64,000 nt of DNA from Petrotoga mobilis SJ95 (GTDB lineage: Bacteria > Thermotogota > Thermotogae > Petrotogales > Petrotogaceae): the NCBI RefSeq assembly GCF_000018605.1, contig NC_010003.1, positions 186,001 to 250,000 of the forward strand, written 5' to 3'. The notes beneath the pieces were generated by a model. It was given only the letters and a program-made list of their open reading frames with translations, ran no database searches and was not told the origin of the DNA. Position numbers and translations under genes: made by a program. Shown here piece by piece: positions 53,898 through 63,906 of the stretch (position 1 is its first letter; the number at the start of each line of letters is the position of its first letter).

Positions 53898-56800
53898 TTA
53901 TTTTTCTAAAATAATATTCCCAAAGTTTACAGTGCTCTGATAATTATTCCCAGTTGGGTCATTCCAAGTGGTTATACCTACTCTACTTCCAGTTGCACCT
54001 GCATCATTGACTTGAACATCAAATCCAACGACTTCTCCTCCACTTGGGGAAATAAATTTCCAAGAAATTGCTGCTTCTACTATATAACCATTTTCTACAA
54101 TCTTTGTAGCAGTTTTAAAATTGGCTGCAGAGCCTCCCGTACCAAATGAAGGGGTATTTACGTAATTGACTCTGTACTGTGCATCATCATTTTCGTAAAA
54201 ACCTGTTTTATTATTATTTTCATCTATGAATATTTCTAATGAATCCTGCTCCCAAGCGTTTGTATTTTCTTTATTAAGAACCGGATCTTCAACAATAGCC
54301 AATACATACAAAGCATTTTCATCCCAAAGTACTCGAAAGCTGGCTTTTGCGTTATTTGAGCTACTCGATACAATAGTTTCGGTGATATATTCTTCGTTTT
54401 GAGACCAAACCTCATCTATTTCTGCATCTATAACCGGTGTACCGTATTTTGCTGTTCCTACGGATGCACCTTCCAAGGTTAATACTCCATAATTTATTGT
54501 TTGCGATTTCTGTTGATTTGTATTATCACTCCAACTATATATGTTCTCTCCGTCTATTACTGCTATGTCAAATCCAATTTTCTGCTCTTTTTCTAATTTT
54601 TTCGGAAGATTTATGGAACATTCAAAAGAATACTTTTTATAGCCTGGACTAACGAAATATTCAACTTCCACATCTTCTTTATTTTTCTCAACAGTCCAAT
54701 CTGGATGAATGATTACCCATCTATCATCTTCTTGTAGGTAAGGTGTCTTGGCATTACTAGGATCAATGAATATCGCCACTCCATCTTCTTCATCACTTGT
54801 TTCATTAAAGACTTCACCATAAATAAACAATTTGTTTTCATCCCATATTATTCTGGCATTAAGTTTTTCTTTTCCATTTTCATCATTTATAAATATTGGT
54901 TTTGAAAACAAATAATCGTCATCTAACATACCATATGGAATAGCGGTACCTTGAGAGATTGCATTGGATTTTGGAACAATTGGCAAAACAGCTGGTTCTA
55001 CAATTCCCCAATATGCATATTTCGATTGATAATCTTTATCAAACAAAAGCGGCCAATCATTTCTGGTTTGATTTTTCCAAGAATAGTCGTCTTTAAGACC
55101 CCAGAAAGTTACACTGGTTATAACATCATCGTATTTTTTGAGGATATCAAAAAGTTCTTGGTATTTGTACCCTTGCTCAACTAAGGCTTCGTATGGTGGA
55201 GACATGTAATTGGATCCTTGATCTGTATAAATACTCATATCAATTTCAGTTATTTGAATTTCTATACCAGGAATAGAACTAAATAACTTAATAGCCTCTT
55301 CAACCTGTCTGAGATCCGTTCCAATTCCAATATGCATTTGCATTCCAATCCCATCAATTGGAACTCCTTTTGCTTTTAATTCCTTTACCATGTTGTATAT
55401 ATAATCTCTCTTTTCTGGCTCGTAAGTATTGTAATCGTTATAGAAAAGCTTAGCGTTTGGATCGGCTTCATGAGCGAATTTGAATGCATACTCAATATAC
55501 TCTGGGCCCATGATTTCATACCAAAGAGACCTTCTATAACCATCTGGTTGATTGGGATCAATGGCTTCATTGACAACATCCCACGCGTATACTTCTCCCT
55601 TGAAATGTCCGACAACGTCGTGTATATAAGTTTCCATTCTTGAAAGAAGCTCGTCCTTTGAAATTAAATTTCCATCTTCGTCTTTAAAGAACCACTCAGG
55701 TGTTTGATTGTGCCAGACTAAAGTATGTCCGCGAACTTTTATCCCTTTTTCTTTAGCATATTCAATATACTCATCGGCAACTGAAAAATCATAACTTCCT
55801 AACTCCATTAAAATACTTTCTGGCTTCATTTCGTTTTCAGCGGTAATAGAGTTAAAGTGCTTTTCGACCATCTTCATTTCAAGAGGATTAACTAGAACTT
55901 TGTAAGGAATAGCAACTCCTATATCAAAATTGTCTTTATATTTATCTTTTAAAGCCATAATTTCCCATTCAGGTTCATAGAGAGGAATCGATTTATCTAT
56001 TATTGAAAAATCATCCAAATAAAATGAGAGCGTAGGATTCGGTGATTCAATATAAAAGATCAACTCTTCCACTACTGCTCCAGATTTAACGGTATAAGAA
56101 CCTGTCAATTGTGTCCATGTATCCGAAGGAACCTTTTTTTGCCATAAGATCGTGTCGTAGTTAGTATTAGCGTCAGAAGCGTATTTTCTTTGCATTGTGA
56201 GAGTGATTAATTGATCTTCCCCCGTATCTTGATATACATATATTTCAAAATCATAACTGGTTCCAGGTTTTAAGGTTTTTGCAAGATTTATTTGTGCGCC
56301 ATTCCAATTGCTTTTTCTTCCCTCAACAGCTAAAGAATATTTCCCACTATAGGATACTTCATTAGATAGCGAAATAGAGACTTCATCTCCTCTTGGTTCC
56401 CAACTATGCTGTTCGTCTTCAAAACTTGTCTTAGAGATCACTCCTGCTCTTTCAACTTTGTTAGTTCCCAGAATCTGAAAGTTGTCTATATAGTATGTGA
56501 AGTTACTTTCCAAAGGAGTTACTATTCTCAGGGAAAATTTTTCAACAGGTTCATTAAAACTAAATTTGAACTCTTCATTTATCTCCTTCCAATAATTTGG
56601 CATCACAACCTTCTCTGCGATTGTTTCAAAGCGCTCCCCTTTACTATCTTTTATATAGGCTACTATCCTAAATAATTGAGGATCAGGAGAAGTTTGATAA
56701 ATACGAGTAGTAATTTGGAAATTAGCTGAATTAAAAATTTGCCAATCTTTTGTTAGATCAATTTCTGCTCCTTCCCATCCTGAGGTTCTATTCTCTATCT

Positions 56801-57023
56801 TTAAGGATTTTTGAGCTTCGTAGGAAAATTCATCTACTACTGTAATCGAAACTGCTTCTCCAACTTTTTCAATTTGAACCGGTTCTTCGAAGTTCAAAAC
56901 CATCTCATAATCTCCTGGATTTATAAATCCATTTAGACTATTTGTCTCACTTGATCCTCCCAATAGAATAGCAGCCAGTAAACCAATACCTAACAATGAT
57001 GCTACAAATAATAAATCCTTCAT
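53898..57023 (-). CDS. xynA: Endo-1,4-beta-xylanase, CBM22-CBM22-GH10-CBM9-CBM9
   Basis: 1041 residues from ATG 57023, after AAAGGAGGAGTGG; the longer frame to 57077 lacks a site. The N-terminal hydrophobic segment ([22 protein letters not shown]) is an uncleaved anchor or signal. Two CBM22 modules follow (about 35-185 and 195-340). The GH10 barrel is at about 355-680, with [14 protein letters not shown], acid/base Glu486 in WDVVNEAI and nucleophile Glu593 in QITEIDMS. Two CBM9 modules (about 700-860 and 870-1040) complete it. The architecture equals Thermotoga maritima XynA. It degrades xylan at the cell surface, perhaps tethered to the toga. Confidence 0.96.
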   Translation of the reverse strand: MKDLLFVASLLGIGLLAAILLGGSSETNSLNGFINPGDYEMVLNFEEPVQIEKVGEAVSITVVDEFSYEAQKSLKIENRTSGWEGAEIDLTKDWQIFNSANFQITTRIYQTSPDPQLFRIVAYIKDSKGERFETIAEKVVMPNYWKEINEEFKFSFNEPVEKFSLRIVTPLESNFTYYIDNFQILGTNKVERAGVISKTSFEDEQHSWEPRGDEVSISLSNEVSYSGKYSLAVEGRKSNWNGAQINLAKTLKPGTSYDFEIYVYQDTGEDQLITLTMQRKYASDANTNYDTILWQKKVPSDTWTQLTGSYTVKSGAVVEELIFYIESPNPTLSFYLDDFSIIDKSIPLYEPEWEIMALKDKYKDNFDIGVAIPYKVLVNPLEMKMVEKHFNSITAENEMKPESILMELGSYDFSVADEYIEYAKEKGIKVRGHTLVWHNQTPEWFFKDEDGNLISKDELLSRMETYIHDVVGHFKGEVYAWDVVNEAIDPNQPDGYRRSLWYEIMGPEYIEYAFKFAHEADPNAKLFYNDYNTYEPEKRDYIYNMVKELKAKGVPIDGIGMQMHIGIGTDLRQVEEAIKLFSSIPGIEIQITEIDMSIYTDQGSNYMSPPYEALVEQGYKYQELFDILKKYDDVITSVTFWGLKDDYSWKNQTRNDWPLLFDKDYQSKYAYWGIVEPAVLPIVPKSNAISQGTAIPYGMLDDDYLFSKPIFINDENGKEKLNARIIWDENKLFIYGEVFNETSDEEDGVAIFIDPSNAKTPYLQEDDRWVIIHPDWTVEKNKEDVEVEYFVSPGYKKYSFECSINLPKKLEKEQKIGFDIAVIDGENIYSWSDNTNQQKSQTINYGVLTLEGASVGTAKYGTPVIDAEIDEVWSQNEEYITETIVSSSSNNAKASFRVLWDENALYVLAIVEDPVLNKENTNAWEQDSLEIFIDENNNKTGFYENDDAQYRVNYVNTPSFGTGGSAANFKTATKIVENGYIVEAAISWKFISPSGGEVVGFDVQVNDAGATGSRVGITTWNDPTGNNYQSTVNFGNIILEK

Positions 57024-57154
57024 TTTACCACTCCTCCTTTCCACAAAAATAGTCCTGCCTGAGATATTCCAAAACATACTTTAACCTAACCGTTACCTTA
57101 TGAATCCCTTTTAAAATCAAAATCTTAATTTCACTATGACACATAGATATCGAA

Positions 57155-57952
57155 CTATAAAGTCAGATATCTACCACCTTCTACCTTCACTGGATTACCA
57201 TCCACTCCTATCCATACTGTTAAAGAAGAAGGATTATAAACTATTTTTTTATTTACACTAAACTTTAAATTCCTTAAAGCTTTCAAATAATCCACAATCT
57301 CTACATTTGTCGCATACCAAATTGTTTCATCGTTCGATATTTTTTTGCAAAACTCTTCAATCATATCCCAATTATTATTTCTCTCAAATTCAAAACTGTG
57401 TCCCCATACATACAACAAAGGCATAGTTTCGTTAGATTCTAATTTCTTGAATTCTTCATATTTTTTTAACAAGTTATCATCATGATGACAAGTAGGATTC
57501 CACCTCAAAAAATGTGTAGGTAAAGAAAAGTTACCATGGGAACTAACTGTTCTTGAATATTCAATTCCCAAATATGGAAGTAATTCTAAAAGTTCTTCAT
57601 CGTAATCCCCATAAGGATATGACATTCCCCTTATTGGATAGTTTACTAAAGACTCTAATCTTTCCCTATCCTCCATAATTTCCTCAATTATTGATTCCTT
57701 TGGTACTCTTGTGAGATAAGGGTGATTTAATGTATGTATAGCAACTTCATGCCCCTCAAAGAGATCCCTTATTTCGGAAGAGTTTAAAAATGGTTCTGAA
57801 TCTAATTTTCCTGAATTTAAATGGAAGGTACCTTTGATTCCGTACTTATTGAAGATCCTTATCAATCTTCTGTCATAAATTTGTCCATCATCATAACTCA
57901 TGGTTAAAGCCTTTATTTTACCTTGTGGATAAAAGCCGAAAGATATTTTCAT
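57155..57952 (-). CDS. Polysaccharide deacetylase (CE4/NodB-like), possible acetyl-xylan or chitooligosaccharide deacetylase
   Basis: 265 residues from ATG 57952, about 10 bases after GAAGGAG; an upstream frame extension lacks a site. NodB motif 1 is MSYDDGQ (Asp-Asp pair), motif 2 is VAIHTLNHPYL with two metal His. Motif 3 may be GMSYPYGDYD, and WGHSFEF with its His is plausible as the last motif. No signal peptide, so it acts in the cytoplasm on imported oligomers. Position inside the xylan island favours deacetylation of xylo-oligosaccharides, but this specificity is inference. Confidence 0.75.
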   Translation of the reverse strand: MKISFGFYPQGKIKALTMSYDDGQIYDRRLIRIFNKYGIKGTFHLNSGKLDSEPFLNSSEIRDLFEGHEVAIHTLNHPYLTRVPKESIIEEIMEDRERLESLVNYPIRGMSYPYGDYDEELLELLPYLGIEYSRTVSSHGNFSLPTHFLRWNPTCHHDDNLLKKYEEFKKLESNETMPLLYVWGHSFEFERNNNWDMIEEFCKKISNDETIWYATNVEIVDYLKALRNLKFSVNKKIVYNPSSLTVWIGVDGNPVKVEGGRYLTL

Positions 57953-58011
57953 TGTATACTGGCTCCTTCTCAACAATTCTGAAAAATAGAACATTTAGTA
58001 TCGATTTTTCA

Positions 58012-59928
58012 TTACCAAATTTTGATATAATTCTTACCCTTTTTTAAATTAGAGATTGGACCTAAGGAACTCTTTTCTGGTTTTTGTTTATCTAAAAAGT
58101 CTGTGTCTAAAACTAAATTTCCACCATCAGGACGTTCAAAATCAGCATCAACAATCCTAACTCTTTCTAAAGAATTTGTTGAACATACTTTGCCTGCAAT
58201 ATCTTCAAAAGTATCGGGAAGTTCACAAAACATATAAACTTCTTCACCTTTCTCGATAACACTAAATTTCGAATCAAAACTTTTATCAACTAACTTCTCT
58301 TTTTCTCTTTCAAATGGTTCCGCTCCATTGAAGTAGGCATTGTTATTAATATACACCGGTTGTTCTATTAACTCAAGAGTTTTAATATCCCAACCTTTTT
58401 CATCTACCTTCTTCATGTACTCTTCTAATGATGTTGTATGATTCATATAATGTGATGTCCCAACACCTTCTATACCATCTTTTCCAATGAAGATATTGTT
58501 GTAGAAACGATCGTCACCACCGTAAACACAGGCATACCCTGCAACCGTTGTACTATGTGGTCTATGGTATGGAGTATAACGGTTTAATACTTTCCTTTTC
58601 TCCATCTTACCAGCAATTAAATTGTTAATGTAGGCACCACCCTGAGACATGTTATCTATTGCATATTCAGAAGCTAAGATGTTGTGATCGATAACATACG
58701 GACCATGACTTACTTCCACAAATAAATCACGGTTATTTTTGTAAAATAAGTTTTTACTTACCCTCGTTCCTTGGGCTTGCCAGTCCAGCCATAATCCCAA
58801 AGAACAATCATGTATACGATTATGGTAAATCTGAACATCTATGGCTGCATGTAATTTGATACCTGCAATCTCATGTCCCCAAAATTCTCTTTTTATAGCA
58901 ATTCTATAAATGTGGTTATTGTAGATTTCACTAAAAACACATCCTAAATGACCTACAATAGCATTTTGACCACAATCATAAATTGTATTGTTCCGAATAA
59001 TATGTGACCCAATACTTTCTTTACTCCATCCGATATGTTCAGCACTAAAAACAGATTCTAATTGATATTGATGCCCAGTTTTGTCTTTACGAGTTGAATG
59101 ATATAGATGGCCGGTCGAACCTTCCTTACCTATACTTATTGCACTACATTTTGAATCATGAATAATATTGTTTTCAATTATCCAACCTTTGCTCCAATTT
59201 GCTCCAATTAATCCAGGTTGATCTGCTGTTGGTGGGACCCATGGTGTCGCAGCATGAGCCATTTCAAAACCTTTCACCGTTATATAATCTCTCCCAATTT
59301 GATCTGGATAAAAACAGGATCTGCGTACATTGATCTCTACTAATTCTTCATTTGGGTTCGCACCATGGAAGTTTGCGTATATAGTTGTTTTTTGATCATC
59401 TACTTCCGCATACCAAACATACTTTGTTTGCTCTGGATTTAAAACCGGAACCTTTTTTTGTGTCCAATGGTCTACCGTCTCTGTTCTAATCTTAGGATCT
59501 TTCAAATCTTCAAAGCTGTTAGCTTCGTAAAATGACATACCGTTTAGATAAACGTCTCCTAAATGTCTCTTCTGATCAGTCGTAACAAGCCAATCACCAA
59601 ATATCTCTTCTTTGTATGGATTAAACTCACCAAAAAATGAGTTTGGTAATTCACATTTCCAAATATTTCCTTCAACCTTTTGCCAATCTTGGATCCTTTC
59701 AGATCCTTTAATAATTACCTTTTCTCCTTCAGCTGCTTGATATGTAATTCTTCTTTTGTTGCTTAATCCTTTGTTTTTAGGTTTTACCCATTCACGATAT
59801 ACCCCTTCGTGAACTATAACTTTATCTCCAGCCATAGCAACAGAAGCAGCTTTATTTATCGTTAAAAAAGGATCTTGTTTAGTTCCTAAAGCTCGATCAA
59901 AGCCAGTCTTTGCCACATGATATTCCAT
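58012..59928 (-). CDS. Glycoside hydrolase family 120 beta-xylosidase
   Basis: 638 residues, no signal peptide. It is a right-handed parallel beta-helix protein closely resembling the GH120 beta-xylosidase of Thermoanaerobacterium saccharolyticum. Asp382 (GLWLDWQ) and Glu405 (FVEVSHG) fall at exactly the positions of the nucleophile and acid/base known there. Other hallmarks are HDCSLGLWLDWQAQGTRV and MSQGGAYINNLIAG. Annotation as pectate lyase would be a mistake caused by the shared fold. It removes xylose from the non-reducing end of short xylo-oligosaccharides in the cytoplasm. Start ATG follows GGGGGA. It lies between the transporter ATPase and the deacetylase. Confidence 0.92.
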   Translation of the reverse strand: MEYHVAKTGFDRALGTKQDPFLTINKAASVAMAGDKVIVHEGVYREWVKPKNKGLSNKRRITYQAAEGEKVIIKGSERIQDWQKVEGNIWKCELPNSFFGEFNPYKEEIFGDWLVTTDQKRHLGDVYLNGMSFYEANSFEDLKDPKIRTETVDHWTQKKVPVLNPEQTKYVWYAEVDDQKTTIYANFHGANPNEELVEINVRRSCFYPDQIGRDYITVKGFEMAHAATPWVPPTADQPGLIGANWSKGWIIENNIIHDSKCSAISIGKEGSTGHLYHSTRKDKTGHQYQLESVFSAEHIGWSKESIGSHIIRNNTIYDCGQNAIVGHLGCVFSEIYNNHIYRIAIKREFWGHEIAGIKLHAAIDVQIYHNRIHDCSLGLWLDWQAQGTRVSKNLFYKNNRDLFVEVSHGPYVIDHNILASEYAIDNMSQGGAYINNLIAGKMEKRKVLNRYTPYHRPHSTTVAGYACVYGGDDRFYNNIFIGKDGIEGVGTSHYMNHTTSLEEYMKKVDEKGWDIKTLELIEQPVYINNNAYFNGAEPFEREKEKLVDKSFDSKFSVIEKGEEVYMFCELPDTFEDIAGKVCSTNSLERVRIVDADFERPDGGNLVLDTDFLDKQKPEKSSLGPISNLKKGKNYIKIW

Positions 59929-59967
59929 GTTTTTTAAATCCCCCTTTTTATTTGTACGACACTTGTT

Positions 59968-60978
59968 TTATTTTTCTTCCTTATTCTCATACAACCAACA
60001 ACGGACCATACGGTTTTCTGTTTGTATTTCTGGTGGCATATTATCTTTACACTTTTCCATAACAAACGGGCATCTACCTGCAAACTTACATCCTTTTCTC
60101 ATGTACTCTTCTGTTTCCAATTCTTTTATACTTATCCGTTCTGTCCATTTCTTTTTCGGATCAGGTTCCGGTATCGATTCTTTTAACATCTGTGTGTATG
60201 GGTGTTTCGGATTCATCAGTACTTCTTCCACCCCACCCATCTCTATTATGTTCCCTCTGAACATTATCCCTATCCTGTCACTTACGTAGTATGCGGTCGC
60301 TAAATCATGCGTTATGTACAACACACTTACATTGTACTTGTCCCTTAAATCTTTGAACAAGTTCACTATCGACATCCTCAACGATGCATCCACCATCGAT
60401 ACCGGTTCGTCTGCTACCAACAACGATGGTGTCGTTATGAGCGATCGCGCTACCGATATCCTTTGTAGTTGTCCTCCTGAAAACTCGTTGGGGTACCTTC
60501 CTTTTACTTCCGTCATACTTAATCCTACCGCCTTTAGTGCTTCTTCTACCCTTTTTCCATTCCCGTTCTTTGTTATCCCGTATTGCTTTGCTGTGTCGTA
60601 TAGGTATCTGTCTACCTTCCTCAACGGATTGAATGTTTCAAAAGGATTTTGAAATACCGATTGTACTTCTTTCATGAACTCTTTTTTCTCTTCCCATTTT
60701 TTTAGGTTTACTATGTCTTTACCTTTGTAGTACACTTCACCTTGTGTTGGTTCAAGAAATCCTAGCAGCATCTTTGAGACCGTTGATTTTCCACATCCAC
60801 TTTCCCCTGCAAGTGTGAATATTTCATTTTTGTATATGTGAAAGTTCACATCATCTACCGCTAGTAATTTACTTCTTGCAAATCCCCCTCCTACTACGAA
60901 TACCTTTTGTAGTTTTTTCGTTTCCAACAACTTTTCTTGTGTATTTATTGCCGTTTTATTTTCTTGCATCTTCCACAC
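59968..60978 (-). CDS. Oligopeptide/oligosaccharide ABC transporter ATPase, OppF type
   Basis: About 336 residues; the start is uncertain between the GTG at 60978 and the ATG three codons later, both near AAAGGAG. Walker A is GESGCGKST, the signature is FSGGQLQRISVARSL, Walker B is LLVADEPVSMVDAS, and the switch His is in YITHDLATAYYVS. The C-terminal oligo_HPY extension has Cys residues (CKFAGRCPFVMEKC...MVRCW) that in some members bind an iron-sulfur cluster. With OppD, B, C and the binding protein it should import xylo-oligosaccharides. Confidence 0.92.
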   Translation of the reverse strand: MWKMQENKTAINTQEKLLETKKLQKVFVVGGGFARSKLLAVDDVNFHIYKNEIFTLAGESGCGKSTVSKMLLGFLEPTQGEVYYKGKDIVNLKKWEEKKEFMKEVQSVFQNPFETFNPLRKVDRYLYDTAKQYGITKNGNGKRVEEALKAVGLSMTEVKGRYPNEFSGGQLQRISVARSLITTPSLLVADEPVSMVDASLRMSIVNLFKDLRDKYNVSVLYITHDLATAYYVSDRIGIMFRGNIIEMGGVEEVLMNPKHPYTQMLKESIPEPDPKKKWTERISIKELETEEYMRKGCKFAGRCPFVMEKCKDNMPPEIQTENRMVRCWLYENKEEK

Positions 60979-61972
60979 GCTCCTTTGAGTTCAAAAAACA
61001 GGCTGATTTGTGTCCGTCACTTATCTCAACGAGTTGTGGACGTTCCTTTTTACATATTTCCATCGCATATGGACATCGTGGATGGAATGGACATCCTTGC
61101 GGTAGGCTCGCTAGTGAGGGGGGTGATCCAGGTGCACTGACTTTGTAACTTTTGTCTCCCATCTTTGGTAGTGAGCCTATTAGAAATTTTGTGTATGGGT
61201 GTAGTGGGTTTTCGAATATCTCATCCGTTTCCCCTTCTTCTACAAACATACCTGCGTACATTATCCCCATCCTGTCCGTTATGTTCGCATGTACAGCCAT
61301 GTCGTGGGTTACCAGTATTATCGTGTTTTTTTGTATTTTTTGTATGTCTTTTAGTAATTGTATTACCGCCCTTTGCGCTACTACATCCAACGCCGTTGTT
61401 GGTTCGTCCGCTACTATGATCCTTGGATTGAGTATCGTTGCTAAGGCTATCGTCGTCCTTTGCCTCATTCCTCCAGATAGTTGGTGTGGGTATGATTTTA
61501 ATACCCTTAGCGGTAATCCCAAGGCGGTTAAATGTTTCTTCAGTGGTTCTTCAAATTCTTTTTCTTCGTCTTTTATCTTTTTGTGTGAGGTCACAAAGTC
61601 TTTGAATGATTCTTTTATCCTTATTATCGGATTCAACGCACTCATCGATCCTTGCGGTATGTACGATATGAATTGCCATCTTAATTTCCTGTATTCTTCT
61701 TGACTCATTTTGGTTATGTCTATCTCTTTCCCTTCAACTTCGTAGTATATCTTTCCATCTACTATCCTCAGTGGTGGTTCGGCTAAACCACATATCGTTT
61801 TTAGAAATGTGCTTTTCCCACATCCACTTTCCCCTGCTATCCCGTATATTTCATCTTCTCGTATACTTATACTTACATCGTTGACCGCTTTTACTTCTTT
61901 TTTCTCTTCTTGCATTTCAAATATGTAATACGATTTTAGTTTTTCTGTTTTTAATACTTCCAACCTTTTCAC
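60956..61972 (-). CDS. Oligopeptide/oligosaccharide ABC transporter ATPase, OppD type
   Basis: 338 residues; a TTG four codons in fits the ribosome site GGAG better than the GTG at 61972. Walker A is GESGCGKSTFLKT, the signature is LSGGMRQRTTIALA, Walker B is IIVADEPTTALD, and the switch is LVTHDMAVHAN. The C-terminal extension contains CPFHPRCPYAMEIC. It overlaps oppF by 23 bases and oppC by 4. Codon choice is visibly richer in C/G third positions than in the flanking glycosidase genes. Confidence 0.93.
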   Translation of the reverse strand: MKRLEVLKTEKLKSYYIFEMQEEKKEVKAVNDVSISIREDEIYGIAGESGCGKSTFLKTICGLAEPPLRIVDGKIYYEVEGKEIDITKMSQEEYRKLRWQFISYIPQGSMSALNPIIRIKESFKDFVTSHKKIKDEEKEFEEPLKKHLTALGLPLRVLKSYPHQLSGGMRQRTTIALATILNPRIIVADEPTTALDVVAQRAVIQLLKDIQKIQKNTIILVTHDMAVHANITDRMGIMYAGMFVEEGETDEIFENPLHPYTKFLIGSLPKMGDKSYKVSAPGSPPSLASLPQGCPFHPRCPYAMEICKKERPQLVEISDGHKSACFLNSKERVEDARK

Positions 61973-62832
61973 TCCTTCGCCTTACCGATTCTTTGTATCC
62001 TTGTCCTTGGGTCTAGGTATTCACTTAGACTTGTCGAGAGTAGGTACAAGGCTACAAACAAGAAGATCGATATTATTACAGGTGTTAGTATCCACCACCA
62101 GTATCCCAGTAGCATCGCTTGGTAGTTTACCGCCCAGTGTATCATCGTTCCTATCGTTGGTATTTCTGTGTTGGATAAACCCAATACCGATAACGTTACT
62201 TCCATCCCTACCGCCCATATCATGTTGTTTATCAACGTCGAGAATATTACCGGTATTATGAATGGAAAGTATTCTTTTATTACCAGGTTGAACGTCCTTG
62301 TCCCTGATAGTATCGATGTGTATGTGAATTCCCTTTCCCTTAGACTTAGTATTTGTGATCGTATTACCCGGGCATCCCACGCCCATCCAAATAGACTTAG
62401 TATGAGTCCTAATAGTACCATCGTTAAGTTTTCCCTTATTACCGATGCTATCAGTATCAGGATCGGTAAGAGCGGTATTACCACAAAACTGTCGTTTATC
62501 GACATCAATACTTTGTCGGTTTTTCCCCCTTTGTACCCCGATACTAATCCCATTATTATCGCTATCATCCTCGATATTCCTGAGGCTATCAACGCTATCG
62601 TTAGTGAGTTCCTTATCGCAAACGTAGATTGCCAGAATAGGTCTTGTCCTTGGGATGTCGTTCCGAATATGTGTGGCCAACTGGGTGGTTTGTCCCTAGG
62701 AACCACGTTCCACCTTAGTGGATCGTATGGCGAGAAGAATGAGAGTATTGACATGAAGGCTAAAATACATATTACTATGAACGCAAATCTGAACCTTCCA
62801 TCTTTCATTAGTTCCTTGAATCCTTCCAACAT
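61969..62832 (-). CDS. ABC transporter permease, OppC/DppC type
   Basis: 287 residues from ATG 62832 after GAGGTG. There are six membrane helices. The N-terminal segment has the OppC pattern FGTTSQGQDLFWQSTFAIRNSLTIALIAS, and the EAA-like loop region is near ILSGTRTFNLVIKEYFPFIIPVI. It forms the heterodimeric channel with OppB. It ends 4 bases into oppD. Confidence 0.93.
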   Translation of the reverse strand: MLEGFKELMKDGRFRFAFIVICILAFMSILSFFSPYDPLRWNVVPRDKPPSWPHIFGTTSQGQDLFWQSTFAIRNSLTIALIASGISRMIAIIMGLVSGYKGGKTDKVLMSINDSFVVIPLLPILILIASVIRENLTMVLLGLILSLFGWAWDARVIRSQILSLREREFTYTSILSGTRTFNLVIKEYFPFIIPVIFSTLINNMIWAVGMEVTLSVLGLSNTEIPTIGTMIHWAVNYQAMLLGYWWWILTPVIISIFLFVALYLLSTSLSEYLDPRTRIQRIGKAKE

Positions 62833-62839
62833 TATCACC

Positions 62840-63847
62840 TCATCTGTACCTTACTCTTGGGTCAAAGAGTGGATATATTAGATCTATTATCAGCGTTGCT
62901 GACGCTATCCCTATTACCGATAACGAGACTATCCCTATTATTAGGTTGTAGTCGTTTGAGTTTATCGCTCCGTATAGTAACGTTCCTAGCCCTGGATAGG
63001 CGAATACTATTTCTGTTATCAATGCCCCTCCAAAGATTTGCCCTAAAGATAGGGCTAAGTTTGTTACTTGCGGTAATAACCCGTTTCTGAATACGTATTT
63101 GAAGGCTATCTTTGATTCTTTTAATCCACCGGCTTTCGCATACATCACATAGTCTTCGGCTACTATGTTTGATACTATGAGTTTCATCGTTTGTATGTTG
63201 GCTGCTATTCCTAAAACCATCAACGATATCGCAGGTAGAAACGAGTGTAATAACACGTCCGATATGAACGCCCAGTTGAACCCTATTTGTCTTCCAACTG
63301 AGTATCCACCCGCCGATGGGAATATCGGTATCAGATAGGCAAATACTATGAGTAGTAGTAATGCAAATATGTAGTAGGGTATGGGCCTTACCACCATCGC
63401 TATGTTATCTAATGTTTGTGCCCATGTTTTGTTTTTGAAGTATCCTGCAAGCGCCCCTATTATACTTCCTACTAACCAAGAGATGATTGTAGTTGTTAAT
63501 AGTAATCCAGCCGTCCAGGGCAGTGAGTCCATTATTAGCTCCATTACAGGTACAGGAAATTGAAAAAGGGATGGACCAAAGTCTCCATGTAGCAGTCTTC
63601 CCCAAAAGGCAACGTATTGTTCAAACATCCCTCCTTCTAATCCGTACATCTCTGTGAGCGATTGCCTTAATGCTTCAACTGCCGCTGGGTCTAAGAAGGC
63701 ACCTTGTGATGTCATTTGACTGATTACTTGTTGTACGGGATCAACCGGCGTTAGCCTGGGTACAATAAATACCACCGTTATCCCTACGAATACTACAACT
63801 AGAAATTGTATTATTCTTGGTAGCAAGTATCGCTTGAAAAATAGCAA
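62840..63847 (-). CDS. ABC transporter permease, OppB/DppB type
   Basis: 335 residues from TTG 63847, preceded by GGAGGTG. N-terminal RYLLPRIIQFLVVVFVGITVVFIVPRLTPVDP is the typical first helix. The long periplasmic loop (about 50-100) contains LYGLEGGMFEQYVAFWGRLLHGDFGPSLF, and the EAA-like loop is DYVMYAKAGGLKESKIAFKYVFRN. It is followed after 1-7 bases by oppC. The upstream gene is the binding protein, separated by a stable hairpin. Confidence 0.94.
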   Translation of the reverse strand: MLFFKRYLLPRIIQFLVVVFVGITVVFIVPRLTPVDPVQQVISQMTSQGAFLDPAAVEALRQSLTEMYGLEGGMFEQYVAFWGRLLHGDFGPSLFQFPVPVMELIMDSLPWTAGLLLTTTIISWLVGSIIGALAGYFKNKTWAQTLDNIAMVVRPIPYYIFALLLLIVFAYLIPIFPSAGGYSVGRQIGFNWAFISDVLLHSFLPAISLMVLGIAANIQTMKLIVSNIVAEDYVMYAKAGGLKESKIAFKYVFRNGLLPQVTNLALSLGQIFGGALITEIVFAYPGLGTLLYGAINSNDYNLIIGIVSLSVIGIASATLIIDLIYPLFDPRVRYR

Positions 63848-63867
63848 AGTGTTACACCTCCATAATA

Positions 63868-63885
63868 AGCCCCCCGAAGGGGGCT
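63868..63885 (-). terminator. Stable intra-operon hairpin with TTCG tetraloop
   Basis: On the minus strand AGCCCCC-TTCG-GGGGGCT forms a 7-bp stem with the exceptionally stable C(UUCG)G loop. Only TTATTATGG follows, so termination would be partial. It lies between the binding-protein stop and the oppB ribosome site, where such hairpins usually protect the upstream mRNA and lower permease expression. Confidence 0.6.
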
Positions 63886-63906
63886 CAATGTATTTATATG
63901 TAGCCC

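Noticed and set aside
58012-59928. Pectate lyase or generic right-handed beta-helix protein
   Set aside because: The sequence matches GH120 beta-xylosidases throughout, with Asp382 and Glu405 at the known catalytic positions.
62021-62881. Long open frames on both strands over oppC (for example 62168-62881 on plus and 62021-62680 in another minus frame)
   Set aside because: They are shadows of a real permease gene with biased codons. The translated products look low-complexity, and no ribosome sites precede them.
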